Below are positions 12,360 to 24,521 of a stretch of DNA of 64,000 bases, one piece after another (position 1 is the stretch's first letter; every line of letters starts with the position of its first letter). Below the pieces are notes generated by a model. The model was given only the letters and a program-made list of their open reading frames with translations, was not told the origin of the DNA and ran no database searches. A program made the translations under genes and the position numbers. The stretch lies in assembly GCA_963575745.1 (NCBI GenBank), contig CAUYUJ010014194.1, positions 238,501-302,500 of the forward strand, written 5' to 3'. The DNA is from Prorocentrum cordatum. Taxonomy: Eukaryota > Sar > Dinophyceae > Prorocentrales > Prorocentraceae.

Positions 12360-13240
12360 TTCCCCCTCCTCCTCCTCCTCCTCCTCCACCTCCTCCTCCT
12401 CCTCCTCCTCCATTCCCTGTCCTTGCACGGAAGTCCTACCTGTCGCACCCTGAGGCCGGGCGTGTCGCTGGATGTTCTCCCACCGTTGATGAGATTGGAG
12501 CTCAGATTTTTTGCGAAAGCTGCACCGACGGAGGGTGGGTCGCTTTCATGATGGTGCTCTCGCTTTAGAGCCGCGCACACTCGTCTTCAAAGATTGCGCC
12601 ACCTAGACGAACGGGAGGGCGGGCGGTTTTCAACATGTGGCTCTCGCATCAGCGCCTCGCGCATTCGTATCAAAAGCTTGCACGAATTTCGCGGATGGAG
12701 GGCGGTTCCTTTCCAAAACGTGGTTCCCACCTTAGCGCCGCGCACGTTCGTCTTGAGAATTTGCAGCCGTTTCAAGGTTCCTGATGGTTGACGTCCCAGA
12801 AATGGTGTCGGTGTTTCGGTTCGATGTCGACACGTCAGGGCGCAACAGTCACGTTGATTCGCGTTGTTGAAGTCCCAAGGAACTGCGTTCCGGCACGACT
12901 CGGGATCCTCTTTCGCAGCAGTAGCGTATTTGGCGATTTCGAAGTCCCAGGAGTGATGTCTTGGCACAGTTCCGGATTGTCACACGGTTGTTTTCCAACG
13001 TGGCATTTCCCCCGCTGACAATGAGTTTTTGAATGGGGCCGACGAGGGTTTATGATGGTTTATCGCTATATGGTGGATGAGGCTTGGATTTACAGTGATT
13101 TTCTTCCTCCTCATCTTCCTCATCCTCTTCTTGGGCGGGTGGGGGCCTGGACTAACGCAGCCAACAGCTGGAGCTAGTTTCCGCCACTGCTTAGGAGAAC
13201 TGTCTCCCACTCTAGGGTGGCTCCTTTTCTCTCCTCCTCC
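12360..13240 (+). mobile_element. Composite dispersed element, copy A
   Basis: Order: a CTC tract (12360-12415), a CCTGTCGCACCCTGAGGCC leader, about three degenerate 83-bp units (words TTTTCAACATGTGGCTCTCG, CGCGCA and TTCGT; 12540-12780), then about three 70-bp units (GAAGTCCCAGG...TGGCACG; 12790-13020), a GGTTTAT/GGATTTACAGTG tail, and a second CTC tract. The same parts in the same order form copies B and C. No protein is encoded. Confidence 0.75.
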
Positions 13241-13290
13241 TCCTCCTCCGCCTCCTCCCCTTCCCCCCCTCCCCTGCCCGGCTGTCTGAG

Positions 13291-15130
13291 GGCAGTGCCA
13301 GCAGCAGGTGAGGCACAAAAACGCGTTTCGATTTCGACCTCCGTTTTTCTTTCCATCGGGCACGCGCCGTAACGGTCTGGACGGCCAACGTCTAGAATCA
13401 AGTTGGGGCACCGCCCCCCCGACTTGTGCCTGAACCTCCCCCGCCCCCGGCCGGATTGCCTTTGTTTTTCCGCGGGGGGCCAAAACCTTCTCGGCGAAGC
13501 GTGAAGCCCAGGACCCTTTGGCGGCGCATGGATTTGTTTTCCTTCTTCCGCGCGCGTGTTGCCATCGGAACCCCTGAACCCCTCCGACTAGGTATTAGTA
13601 TTTGAGTACAACTGGTATTAGCATGTACTAGCGCGCAGTTGCTCCTAGAGAGCACATTGCCCTGCCGTCCAAGCATTGGAGTGCAACTGGTATCATCTTG
13701 CAGCTAGTAGAACTGGGCACCCCTAGCACACCTCCCTAGTACAACTCCCTAGTACTAGTACAACTCCCTGGTACAACTCCCTAGAACAAGTAGTACTAAT
13801 ACAACTCTCTGATACAACTCCCGAGTGCTAGTACATCTCACGAGTACAAGTCCCCAGTACAGCTCCCCGGTGCAACTCCCGAGTAGTGGTAACACTGTAG
13901 TGCAACTGCGTCGGGCACCCCCGCGGCTGAGAGTTCATGCCGCTTCTGCAATTTAAGGGGGGGTACCCCCGTGCTCGAACCCCTCGCCAGGGATTTTTTC
14001 GCTCCTCCGCGGAAGCCGGGTCCCCCGCGTTCTTGGGCGCGCCCCAAAAGTTTGTTCCTTCCGGATGGCCCCCCCAGGGGTTCTACGTTGGAGTCGCCCG
14101 GGTCATGTTGGGGTGGCCTTGTGGGGGAGCAGCGGTTCTGGAGATTGGGGTCGACGCCGAGCAAGGCAGTGCCAGCAGTAGGCGAGGATGAAAACCGCGT
14201 TTCGATTTCGACCTCCGTTTTTCTCTCCATCGGGCACGCGCCGTAACGGTCTGGACGGCCAACGTCTAGAATCAAGTTGGGGCACCGCCCCCCCGACTTG
14301 TGCCTGAACCTCCCCCGCCCCCGGCCGGATTGCCTTTGTTTTTCCGCGGGGGGCCAAAACCTTCTCGGCGAAGCGTGAAGCCCAGGACCCTTTGGCGGCG
14401 CATGGATTTGTTTTGCTTCTTCCGCGCGCGTGTTGCCATCGGAACCCCTGAACCCCTCCGACTAGGTATTAGTATTTGAGTACAACTGGTATTAGCATGT
14501 ACTAGCGCGCAGTTGCTCCTAGAGAGCACATTGCCCTGCCGTACAAGCATTGGAGTGCAACTGGTATCATTTTGCAGCTAGTAGAACTGTGCACCCCTAG
14601 CACACCTCCCTAGTACAACTCCCTAGCACTAGTACAACTCCCTGGTACAACTCCCTAGAACAAGTAGTACTAATACAACTCTCTGATACAACTCCCGAGT
14701 GCTAGCACATCTCACTAGTACAAGTCCCCAGTACAGCTCCCCGGTGCAACTCCCGAGTAATGGTAACACTGTAGTGCAACTGCGTCGGGCACCCCCGCGG
14801 CTGAGAGTTCATTCCGCTTCTGCAATTTAAGGGGGGGGTACCCCCGTGCTCGAACCCCTCGCCAGGGATTTTTTCGTTCCTCCGCGGAAACCGGGTCCCC
14901 TGCGTTCTTGGGCGCGCCCCAAAAGTTTGTTCCTTCCGGATGGCCCCCCCAGGGGTTCTACGTTGGAGTCGCCCGGGTGATGTTGGGGTGGCTTTGTGGG
15001 GGAGCAGTGGTTCTGGAGATTGGGGTTGACGCCGAGCAAGGCAGTGCCAGCAGTAGGCGAGGATAAAAACCGCGCTTCGATTGCAACCTCCGTTTTTCTC
15101 TCCATCGGGCACGCGCCGTAACGGTCTGGA
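13291..15130 (+). repeat. 874-bp tandem duplication, 2.1 copies
   Basis: Unit one is 13291-14164, unit two 14165-15038, and a partial third unit starts at 15039. The units are nearly identical, including the segments AACGGTCTGGACGGCCAACG (13371 and 14245; AACGGTCTGGA at 15120) and GCGCATGGATTTGTTTT. Each unit contains a smaller minisatellite of TAGTACAACTCCC type (about 13690-13890 and 14560-14760). The high similarity suggests recent duplication. Frames on either strand carry no family signal. Confidence 0.9.
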
Positions 15131-15346
15131 GTCCAGAGCACAATGACTGGTTGCAGAACTTCATGATCTGGGTAATCGTGCGCTTCGTGCTTCCAGGCCA
15201 AAGGCTCGAGTCCGCGACGCCCGTCGGCGTCGCGATGATGCCGCCCCGATCTGCCAGACCGCATATGCACAGATGCGCAGAAAATATGTGTTGCAACGTT
15301 TGTTTCATGACCCTCTCTATATTAACAGACCCACGTTGGAACCTAA
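15131..15346. mobile_element. 216-bp insertion flanked by a 7-bp direct repeat
   Basis: The third copy of the 874-bp unit is interrupted after GTCTGGA (15124-15130) and resumes with GTCTGGACGGCCAACG at 15347. The repeated GTCTGGA looks like a target-site duplication. The insert shows no coding potential and no obvious inverted ends. Confidence 0.7.
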
Positions 15347-15504
15347 GTCTGGACGGCCAACGTCTAGAATCAAGTTGGGGCGGCCCTGATTCGGTCGGGC
15401 CTCCTCACCCCCGCGGTCCACCGCTCGACCGCGGCGAGGCCCGCCTCCTGTAAAGCCAGTGCGCTGGCCTCGCTTCGGATGGATCGGCGCGCCTCGGGCT
15501 ACGT

Positions 15505-15700
15505 CTATTCCTCCTCCTCCTCCTCCTCCTCCTCCTCCTCCTCCTCCTCCTCCCTCCTCCCCCTCCTCCTCCTCCCCTCCTCCTCCTCCTCCTCCTCCTC
15601 CTCCTCCTCCTCCTCCTCCTCCTCCTCCTCCTCCCCCCTCCTCCTCCTCCTCCTCCTCCTCCTCCTCCTCCTCCTCCTCCTCCCCCTCCTGCGATCACAC
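15505..15700. repeat. (CTC)n microsatellite
   Basis: About 190 bp of CTC/TCC units with a few extra C residues. Confidence 0.95.
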
Positions 15701-15969
15701 CCATCCACCCCTCCATCCTCTCTACCCTTGACTCTGGCCTTCTCCTGGGGCGCCCGCGCCGTCGCCCGGCCCCCGCTCGCAGAATGCCGCCCCGCGCGGC
15801 GCCCCTGGGCAGGGCCCAGGAGGCGGCGCGGGGCCCCTGGGCACCCTGCGCAGCTCTGGCCCGGCGCGCGGCGACCAGCAGAAAGAGTGCGCCCCGCGCG
15901 CGCGCGCGGCGCCCCCGAGGGCGACGACGACGACGGCGACAGCGGCGCCCGGAGCGCGTCACCACCCAC

Positions 15970-16135
15970 CAAGCCACCCCAACCCAAGCCGAAGGCCTCT
16001 AGCCGCCCTCCTTTTCCGGTGGGGGAGGGGGGGGGGTCGGGGAACATTGGGAAAACACGCGTGGAGCCCGTACCCCCCCCCCGCCCCCGACCCGAAACTC
16101 GGGCCTTCGGGTTGGGTTGGGGGCGGTCTGGCAGG
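15970..16135. repeat. Inverted repeat of about 165 bp
   Basis: CCCCAACCCAAGCCGAAGGCC near 15977 is matched in reverse by GGCCTTCGGGTTGGGTTGGG near 16102. The loop contains poly-G and poly-C runs. It may be a MITE remnant. Confidence 0.5.
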
Positions 16136-16430
16136 TAGGCAAACGCCTTGCGGCGGCAGCGGCGACGGCGGCGACGCCGCGGCGGAGTCCCTCGGGGCCG
16201 CCGCGGCGGCGGCGGCCGCGGCGGCGGCGGCCGCGGCGGCGGCGTGGGCGTCGGTCGCCAGGGCCAGCCAGCGGCTCGAGGCCGCCCCGCGCGGCCACGG
16301 CGAGAGTTGCCGCGCGGGCAAGCGCCCCAGGGCGCCGCTCCGAGGCTGCCGCTCCCCGCCGATCCTGCGCCCTTCGGCGGTGTCTGAGCCTCCGTTCCCC
16401 TAATTTCTTTCGGCGAGAGCCATCGGGGAG

Positions 16431-16542
16431 GAGGAGGAGGAGGAGGAGGAGGAGGAGGAGGAGGAGGAGGAGGAGGAGGAGGGGGAGGAGGAGGAGGAGG
16501 AGGAGGAGGAGGAGGAGGAGGAGGAGGAGGAGGAGGAGGGCC
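16431..16542. repeat. (GGA)n microsatellite
   Basis: Nearly pure GGA units with one interruption. Confidence 0.95.
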
Positions 16543-16983
16543 CCGATGGGGCTCCTCGTGGCTCCATGTCGGCAGGGAAGCAGGCAGACGGCAAGTGGAG
16601 GTGCAGGGGGCGCTCCCTCCGGGCAGCTGTCTTGGAGAGCGTCGCCGGTGCTCCAGGCACTGCGACTCGAGCCGAGGGTGCAGTCGGCTCGGGTCCGGCA
16701 TGTATGCTGAGGGTATCATGCCGATGCGGACGGCGTGCGTAATGAAGTTCTGGAGGCCGTCGTCGCCAGCGCCCCTCCTGTGATAGAGGGTTGCCACGTG
16801 TGGAACAACCGGAGGCCGTGTGCGAGGTCTGCCGAGTGCCCCTGCCTGCGCCATCGTTCTGAGCTGGGGGTGCGTGCGCCTGGAACGCGACGCCGGGCGC
16901 AGGTCTCCCCCGTCCCCGGCCCGCCCCGCTGCTATCTCTTGGTGGTCTTGCGGTCTCCGCGTGGCGATTCTCACTTTGGACGC

Positions 16984-17185
16984 CCGAAATGGGTACGGAA
17001 AAAATGGGCACAATGGCCAGCAAGAAATGTTGTCCCAAACCAACAGCGGCCGCTGTTGGGCAGGCGGCCTTCTGTCTCGAGTGGACGCAGGCCGTGGCGG
17101 CGGGGACAGCGAGTCCTGTTCAAAATGAGCAGGAACTGCGGTTGGGCATTGTACCCAGTCTTGCCGTACCCATTTCGTGTCGACT
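16984..17185. mobile_element. Palindromic MITE-like element, family A full copy
   Basis: The left end reads CGAAATGGGTACGG followed by ATGGGCACAATGGCCA; the right end is its imperfect reverse complement (TGGGCATTGTACCCA, then CCGTACCCATTTCG). The arms are about 40 bp and the element about 200 bp. An internal segment, CAGCGGCCGCTGTTGGGCAG, is itself partly palindromic. A partial second copy lies at 36388-36488. Confidence 0.7.
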
Positions 17186-17637
17186 CACGCCACGGCGAAG
17201 ATATGTAGGAGGGCTGTGCTTCTTCCGGGGGCGCTACCACAGCGAACCCCCTCAATCCAGTGACCGGCACGTCGTCTCCGCATGGTGCCCTCCATACTAC
17301 ACCAACACCGCCTGTTTCACAGGCACAGTCCCATGATTATATTACAACTTTGATTTCAACTCCTTTGACCCTGGACACGGGCGCCGCCTCCAGGAGGCAA
17401 TCCGTGACGTGCACACCTTGCCGTTGCAGTGTATGGCCTTGCATCGCCGCTGTATCACCAGTAATTCTTGGGACCACTCCAGGCAAACAGCTGTTCCTTA
17501 GCTGACTGTTGCGCCAAACGCAAGAAATCCTCGTTGCCGCGGCGCCAGATCCACTTCGAATGTTTAGCCAGAAGACGCCATGGGACAGGCTGGGGGTCGA
17601 TCTTTGACCCCTGGACCCGCTCCTACTCTTTGTCCCA

Positions 17638-17768
17638 CTTCCTCCTCCTCCTCCGCCTCCTCCTCCTCCTCCGCCTCCGCCTCCTCCTCCTCCTCCTCCT
17701 CCTCCTCCTCCTCCTCCTCCCCCTCCTCCTCCTCCTCCTCCTCCTCCTCCTCCTCCTTCTCCTCCTCG
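17638..17768. repeat. (CTC)n microsatellite
   Basis: CTC units with a few CGCCTC variants. Short poly-Ser and poly-Leu ORFs here are artefacts. Confidence 0.95.
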
Positions 17769-17938
17769 GGGTCTCGGCGGACCGGCGCGCCCCCTCGCGC
17801 AGTGCGCAGCCGTCGCTGCGCCGTGCGGGAGCGGCCCTGGGGCAGCAGCCCAGCCCGCCGGGGGCGCGGGTGTGCGGCGAGGTGGTCAGGGGCAACGACA
17901 GGGGGGGGGACAGGCAAAGGGGGGGGGGATGTACAGGG

Positions 17939-18082
17939 GGCCACATGCGAACCCTACCCCTACCCCCCAAAAATTTCTGAGGAGAAGGGTGGTGTTCACT
18001 TCGCTCGGGAGCTCCCGAACGAAGTGACCCCCCCCTCCCCCTCAGAAATCGTGGGTGGTAGGGGTAGGGTTCGCATGTGGCC
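17939..18082. mobile_element. 144-bp foldback palindrome
   Basis: Arms of about 66 bp run from GGCCACATGCGAACCCTACC to GGTAGGGTTCGCATGTGGCC and meet at GGGAGCTCCC. Matching is nearly complete with a few bulges. Single-stranded DNA or RNA of this stretch would form a long hairpin. No other copy was seen in the window. Confidence 0.8.
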
Positions 18083-19055
18083 TCCTAATGCATCGACCCC
18101 CAACCGCCCGTTGACCGCCGACAGGGGCCTGATAGTCCCAACCCGCCCTGGAAGGTGCGGATTCACTATCGGGAGCCTATCGCCGATCCATCGCCGATTC
18201 CAGGTCGATGCATCCCCCCCATGCCAGTCCCCCCTCCTCGTTGCCCCACCCAGGTGGGGCGGAAGCCACAGGCGAGAGCGGTGCTGCGGATTGCTCGGTC
18301 CGAGCACCGACCCTCAGACCAGGTGTCGTGGGATCGTGGGCCGATGACGGCGGACGTATTTTTGTCCTGCCTCACGCCTTCTTGGGCCCTCACGGATCGG
18401 CTGGGGTCGGAAGATCACGCCCAGACATGGTCGGCTACACCTATGAGTGAGCCTTCGCCGGTTGTGGCGCTGTGCGTGGCTTTTTGGCGCGTGGGGGCAA
18501 ATCGACCAAGAAACGCACAGCACCACCCCACCTACGGCACGCCGTGCTGGATGTTTGCGACCTTGCCTCTCTGTTCTTCGCGTGGTGCTCCCTAGCCGAC
18601 GACGACATGCTTGGTCTTGCGCAACACCAAACATGCCGCTACAGTCGCATCGCACGCAACGATCGATAAGCCGTCGCACCAAAGATCACTTTTGGCCAGG
18701 GTCACTCTTGCGTGTACCTGAGGTGAGGCCAAGAGCTTTCTGCCATGGTTCTTCGCCAGGTTCTGGGCTGTGCACTGGGGGAGGGGATGTTCTGGGCTCC
18801 TGGTTCCTCGCTGGTGCTGTTCTGGACTGAATCCTGCCCGCGTGTCGTGCTATGGCTGGCCATCGAAACTGGAAGCTGTGTGGCATTTTGCACCATCGAG
18901 GACTTTCTGTGCTAGCAGCAATCCTGCGAGGTCGAAGATATGACCGCACAGGAGAATGGCCGTGCGTCGGTGTCGTCTTGTCTTCGCCATCGCCGCCACC
19001 ACAAAGGCTGAGTGCCCAAACGGTATGTTTGCTACATCGCTGTGAGCATGGGGGT
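18083..19055. other. Non-coding stretch, nothing recognised
   Basis: ORFs up to about 145 codons occur on both strands but none shows a domain, motif or repeat of a known family. Confidence 0.45.
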
Positions 19056-19330
19056 TCTGAGAGTGAGTCATTATGGGTCTGATTGGGTCTGAGTATGTGA
19101 GGCTGAGTGAGGGTGAGTCTAAGTGTGAGTGGATCTGAATATCGGTGCGCCTGAGTATGAGTGAGTCTGAGTATGAGTGGGTCTGAGTGTCAGTGAGTCT
19201 GAGTATGACTAGGCTGCGTAACAGTGTATCTGAGTGTGAGTGGTCTTTGCGTGAGTGAGCCTGAGTGTGAGTCAGTGAGTCTGAGTGTGAATGTGAGTGA
19301 GTCTGAGTGCGCGTGAGTCTGAGAACCAGC
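19056..19330. repeat. GAGTCTGAGTGT-type minisatellite
   Basis: Degenerate units of the form GTGAGTCTGAGTATGAGTG recur for about 270 bp. Confidence 0.85.
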
Positions 19331-19574
19331 AGGTCTAAGCAAGAAGGAGGCTGGATGGGGGAGGCGGAGCGAGGCGCAGCGGCCCCACGAATGACAAGAA
19401 CCCCATCTCAGGACAGACGGAGTCCTTCCCCACACGTGAGTGCCTTGACGACGGCGGCAAGCCTCGCCGGCGGCGACGGCGACGGCGTCCTGGCAGCCGG
19501 CGGTGACCCATCAGCCTGGCTACCGCCGGGGACATCGTAGAGTTCTCTCGAAAGTTCCCGCCACCAGAAAAAGC

Positions 19575-19640
19575 AGGAGGAGGAGGAGGAGGAGGAGGAG
19601 GAGGAGGAGGAGGAGGAGGAGGAGGAGGAGGAGGAGGGGG
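19575..19640. repeat. (GGA)n microsatellite
   Basis: Uninterrupted GGA units. Confidence 0.9.
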
Positions 19641-19954
19641 ATGCAATGGGGAAGCGTCTGTGGGAACTTTCGGAAATTGCTGGAACAATGGCGGCGGCGG
19701 CGGCGGCGACCTCGGAGGCAACCGAGGCGCGGCGAGGCGCCGCCGAAGCACGCCGCGCGCCGTGCTCGCGCGCTGCAGGCCTCGGCGGCGGCGGCGGCAA
19801 CCTCAGAGGGAGAAGACGCGCTGAGACCCGACGTCGGGCAGATTGCACCATCGTGAGAAATTACGGCCTGAGTCCCAGACCCCACGCCTCTGCGCCATCC
19901 TCAGGAATCTCGGGAGCGGCGGCGGCGGCCGCGGCGGCGGAAGAGGCGCAGGCC

Positions 19955-20160
19955 GTGCGGTGGAAGCTGCGCGGTGCGAGTCATGTGGTGCACGCTTTTC
20001 TGGCTGCTAGGTGGTGCAAGCTGAGTGGTGCGAACTGTGTGGTGCAAGCCACCCGGTGGAATCTACTATGTGGTGTGCGCTGTGTGGTGCAAGTTCCTGT
20101 GGTGCCAGCTTCGCTGTGCGAGCTAGGTTGCACAGAACTACGCCGTGCAGACCACCTTGG
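19955..20160. repeat. Degenerate 14-bp GGTGCAAGC minisatellite
   Basis: GTGGTGCAAGC-like words recur about every 14 bp. Related arrays occur near 47365-47467 and 48478-48625. Confidence 0.75.
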
Positions 20161-20324
20161 CGCCCACGAGGCGCCCACGGGCGGCACCAAAGCGCGAAGC
20201 CTCGGCGCATACCCCTCCCGCGCGGGGCGCCCACGAGGCGCCCCTGGGCGGGCACCAGGGGAAGCTTCGCCACGCCCCCCCCCCCCCCCTTGCAGGGCAC
20301 GCACGAGGCGCCTGCGGGCGGGCC

Positions 20325-20455
20325 CCAGAATAACCAGCCAGAATAACCCAGAATAACAAGCATAATAACCCAGAATAACCCAGAATAGCACAGAATAACC
20401 AGCCAGAATAACCCAGAATAACCAACCAGAGTGCAGCCGAGAACTCAGAATAGCC
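20325..20455. repeat. CAGAATAACC minisatellite
   Basis: About a dozen CCAGAATAACC units of 10-14 bp. Followed to 21470 by non-coding sequence with nothing recognised. Confidence 0.85.
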
Positions 20456-21473
20456 AACCAATGATCCAAGAAGCCCAAGTGAGAACCTCTGAGAGCAAGC
20501 GCTGCTTGCGGAGCGAGGTGTTCTTCGCAGTCGGGAGAGCGCTTGCCCCAGGGTGGCTGGAAAGCTGATGCCCTTCCTGCGGCAGGAGGGGATATTAAGT
20601 GTCATGAGGCATACCGTCACTCATCGGATGGTTTCCCCTATTTTCTTGTGTTTGGGTCTTCATTTTGAATCGAGCGCTGCGGTCTCCATTCCTCATCCTC
20701 CTCCGTCCTGCCTCCCGCCTCCCATCTCTCACCCTTTTCATGCGTACCGTTAGGTCGGGCGTGTCCTCCTTCCTGCAGGCTGATTTTGGATGAGAAATAA
20801 GAGATAGTGAAAACAGATTCAACAACAATCAAAAATAGGCAAAACGTCGTCCCCTGAACCTTCCTCCTGCAGAGGGACATGCCCGACTCAGAGCGTACCC
20901 TTCTTCTGCCTGCTGCCTCGCCGACTCTGCGGGGCTGCCGACTGCGCCACCTGTCGCCCCTGTCGCGATCTCCTGGGACCCTTCCCGGGGTCGGTTCTTC
21001 CTCCCAGGACCGGGAAAGGACCCCCTGAGGCCTGAGTTGGCTGAAATCCTCCCGACGCATGTTGACGACCAGGGCAAGAACGAGAAGGGGTGCGAGGACA
21101 AGGAGGAGGAAGACGACGACGACGACGAGGAAGATGACGACGATGAAGACGAGGCGGGTGGGGTCTGAGCCCCTCCTCTCCCCTGTGGCCGTTTTTTTCT
21201 CAAGGGCCGGACCTGGATTCGAGCGTCGGCTGCGGAGGGCGGCAAGAGAAGCGCCGCCGGGTAGGCCAGAGCAGGCCGGGAGCCCATGGGGAAGCTCCAC
21301 ACCATCTCCCGCGGTTACCGCCATGGAGCTCGGGCGCGCGGCGGCTCAAGCCGGGGGGAGGGACGCGGAGGGGGAGGGACGGGGAGGGGGGAGGGGCGGG
21401 GAGGGAGGGGAGGCTGGGAGGGTCCAACAGGGGGAACGGGGAGGGGCGGAGGCAGAGGAACATGAGCACTGGT

Positions 21474-22765
21474 GGGAGGAGGAGGAGGAGGAGGAGGAGG
21501 AGGAGAAGGAGAAGGAGAAGGAGGAGGAGGAGGAGGAGGAGGAGGAGGAGCAGGAGCGGAGGAGGCAGTGGAGGAGGAGGAGGGGAAGGAGAAGGAGGAG
21601 GAGGAGGCGGAGGAGGAGGAGGACCAGTGCAAACCCAAGACTCATCAACGATGTTGGAATAAACCCTCCCTTCAAGCTTCCTCTTCATGGGCCTCTACAA
21701 GGAGTCGTTTCCACTGAGGAAAGTGTTCTGTTGGGAGGCAACCGTTTGAAGATCCTGACGCGTGCCACACCACAAGTCTCGGGACTTCAATGCCACACGT
21801 AAATATGAGTGTTGCGTCTTGACGATACAGAATCGTGCCAGAACACCATTCCTGGCACTTCAACGCCGCGAATAAGCGTAACTACTGCGCCCTGACAATC
21901 CTGAATCGCTCCGACACAGTATTTCTGGTATGCTAACCATGAGAACCCGCGAAACTCTTGCAATTGTTTAAGACGAATGTGCGCGGCACCACGGCGAGAG
22001 CAACATGTTTAAAAGGAGCCTCCCTCAATCCGTGAAGTACTTGCATTTGTTTAAGACGAATCCGCGTGGTGCTAAGGCGAGAGCCACATGTTGAAACCCA
22101 CCAGCCCTTAACCCGCGAAACGCTTGCACATCTTCAGACGAACAGATGCGGCGTTAAGGCGAGAGCCATGTTTTGAAAACCACCCGCCCTCAATCCGTGA
22201 AGCTCCTGCAATTTTAAGACGAATGTGAGCGGCGCTACGGCGAGAGCCGCGTGTTGAACAGGAACCGCTCTCAATCCGTGAAGCTGTTCGATTTGTTAGA
22301 CGAATGTGCGCGGCGCTACGGCGAGAGCCACATTGGAAGCGACTCGCCATCCATCTCTGAAACTGTTGCCAGTTTTAAAGCTTCAGGGTCCTACATGGTA
22401 AGGAAGCCTCAGGCCAAAGGCAGGGCTCGCACTTCCGACTGGCCTCGGGGTGCGACAGGGGGGACTTATTCAGAAGGAACAGGAGTGAGGGAGGAGGAGG
22501 AGGAGGAGGAGGAGGAGAAGAAGGGAGGAGGGAGGAGGGAGGAGGGAGGAGGAGTAGTTGGAGCAGGAGGAGGAGGAAGAGGAAGAGGAGGAGGAGGAGG
22601 AGGAGGAGGAGGAGGGGGAGGAGGAGGATGAGAAGAGGGGGGGAATGGGAGGGAGGACGAGCAGGAGGGGGAGGAGGAGGAGGAGGAGGAGGAGGAGGAG
22701 GAGGAGGAGGAGGAGGAGGCGGAGGAATAGAAGGACGAGGTGGAGGAAGAAGGGAGTGAGGAAAA
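21474..22765 (-). mobile_element. Composite dispersed element, copy B (inverted)
   Basis: Read on the minus strand it has the same order as copies A and C: a CTC tract (complement of the GGA run at 22490-22765), the CTGTCGCACCCCGAGGCC leader (near 22445), about five 83-bp units (21935-22385), about three 70-bp units (21730-21930), a tail with TTATTCCAACATCGTTGATG (21645), and a second CTC tract (complement of 21474-21625). Copy B and copy C are in opposite orientation about 2.5 kb apart. Confidence 0.75.
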
Positions 22766-22959
22766 GAGCGAGGATGAGGAGGATGGTTGTGGTGACTGTG
22801 GTGATTGTGGTGATGAAATCATCCCCCTCATCGGAGACTCCAGTTGGTAACCCCCCGAGGTTGGGCGTCGCCGTTTCCCGTTTTCCCGGGGAGTGCACGC
22901 AGTCTTCGCAGGATCTTTCGTCGCCGTTTTTTCCAGGGTTCCTCGGCGTTCTTTGGGGC

Positions 22960-23265
22960 GCGTGATGCGGACCGCGGCTTTCTCGCGGACTTCCTTGGGG
23001 CGCGTGGCCTCATGGGGGGTGTCACCGAAGGCAGCAGAGTCAGGGTTCACATATGTCCCCCTGGCAAAATTTGGGCACACGCGCACACAAACACACATCT
23101 CACGGGTCGTGGCCTCATAGGGAGCTCCACCGAAAACCTCAATAACAGGGCTCACATGCGTCCCAAGTCCAGTTCTGGCACACCCCTCACACGGTGCGTG
23201 GCCTCATAGGGAGATTCAGGGAGCTTCACCGAAGGCCCTTGTGACAGTGTTCGCATGCGCCCTTA
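22960..23265 (+). repeat. Outlying copies of the 90-bp satellite
   Basis: About three degenerate units with GTGGCCTCATAGGGAGCTCC, CACATGCG and GGCACACCCCTCACACG words, matching the large arrays at 39.0-41.6 kb. Confidence 0.75.
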
Positions 23266-23469
23266 TATGTGTTTCGGCGTGTCGTCGTCGCTGTTTTGTT
23301 CGAGAAGTTCACTGAAGATTTGCGTTTTGTTCGCCGTTTTTTTTGTTGGGGTGGGTTTGTGTGGGGCGAGTCACGTCGCCGTTTCTCGGTGACACTCGGT
23401 AAGTGTGCAGGAATTAAATGTTCTTCGCTGGTCTCTCTGAGCGGATGGGTTGGATAAGACTAAAGGGGA

Positions 23470-23680
23470 GTAATGTGATGAGGATGGCGATGCCAGTGAC
23501 GGTGATGACCATACCGGGTAATGAAGATCATGTTGCCCGTGATGAGCATGGTCATGCTGACGGCCATTAATTCACCATGCTCATGACCATGTTCGCCGTG
23601 ATGATGAGGATGATTGTGATCATGGTGATGATGACGACGACGACGAGGGTTATTGTGATCGTGATTATGATGAGGATGCG
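23470..23680. repeat. GATG/GATGAC-rich microsatellite
   Basis: Imperfect GATGATGA, GGTGATGA and GACGAC runs. The rest of 23266-24520 contains no recognisable gene. Confidence 0.6.
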
Positions 23681-24521
23681 ACGCGTGAACGCGTAATTAT
23701 TGTTTGTTTTGAACAGTGCGTTTTCGACCTTGTCTTCTGAACTATTGATTTTGCGGGGGGGCGCTGCTTTCGTTTTCGCTTCCCCAACTATCAACAATTT
23801 GGGGCTTCGCTTAGCCTTTTTCTGATTCCGCGTTAACATGTCTGTTGCGGCTTTACCTTCGACTGACTATGAATCACTCTTTTCTTTTAAGTGCCTGGCT
23901 CTTTGTGGACATAACGAACATCCGCGAATGAGTACGCATGTCAGCGGCCGCAGCAATTTCAGTGGTCTCGGTACAGACCTCATGAATTGTGTGAGGAGTC
24001 TGAGTGCAGGAGAGCAGGAGCATGATGGGATGAGGAAGGAGTGAGGAACATAAGGAAAGGGAGGAGGAGGAGGAGAAGGAGGAGACGAGGAGGAGCAGGA
24101 GCAATTGCAGCAGGAACAGGACGATGATGACGGATGCGGAGGAGCAGCTGCATCGGCGGGGGGAGGGGGGCGGAGGAGGAGCAGGATGAGGGGAAGCGGA
24201 GGATGATGAGGATGCTGACGAGTTGGACGCGGATCATAAAGAGTAGTTAATTCGGCCCGTGGCGACGAGAAAAACAGGAGGTATAGGGGCGAGAAAGAGG
24301 GAGACGGATGCTCCCTAGCGTGCCAGCGTTGGCCCGTGCGCCTGGACCCCGCCCTGGAAATTGCAGAACTCGTCTACCCGGTGCGCTCCGGGGCGGAGGA
24401 GAAGATTGCGCGCTCAGGGAGGAGAGCGACGCTGAGAAGCGGGAGGAGTAGGTCGAAATGGCGCCCCCATAGCTCGGCAAAGAAGAAACAGAGCATGTCG
24501 GAGAAGAAGAGGCGGCATGAG

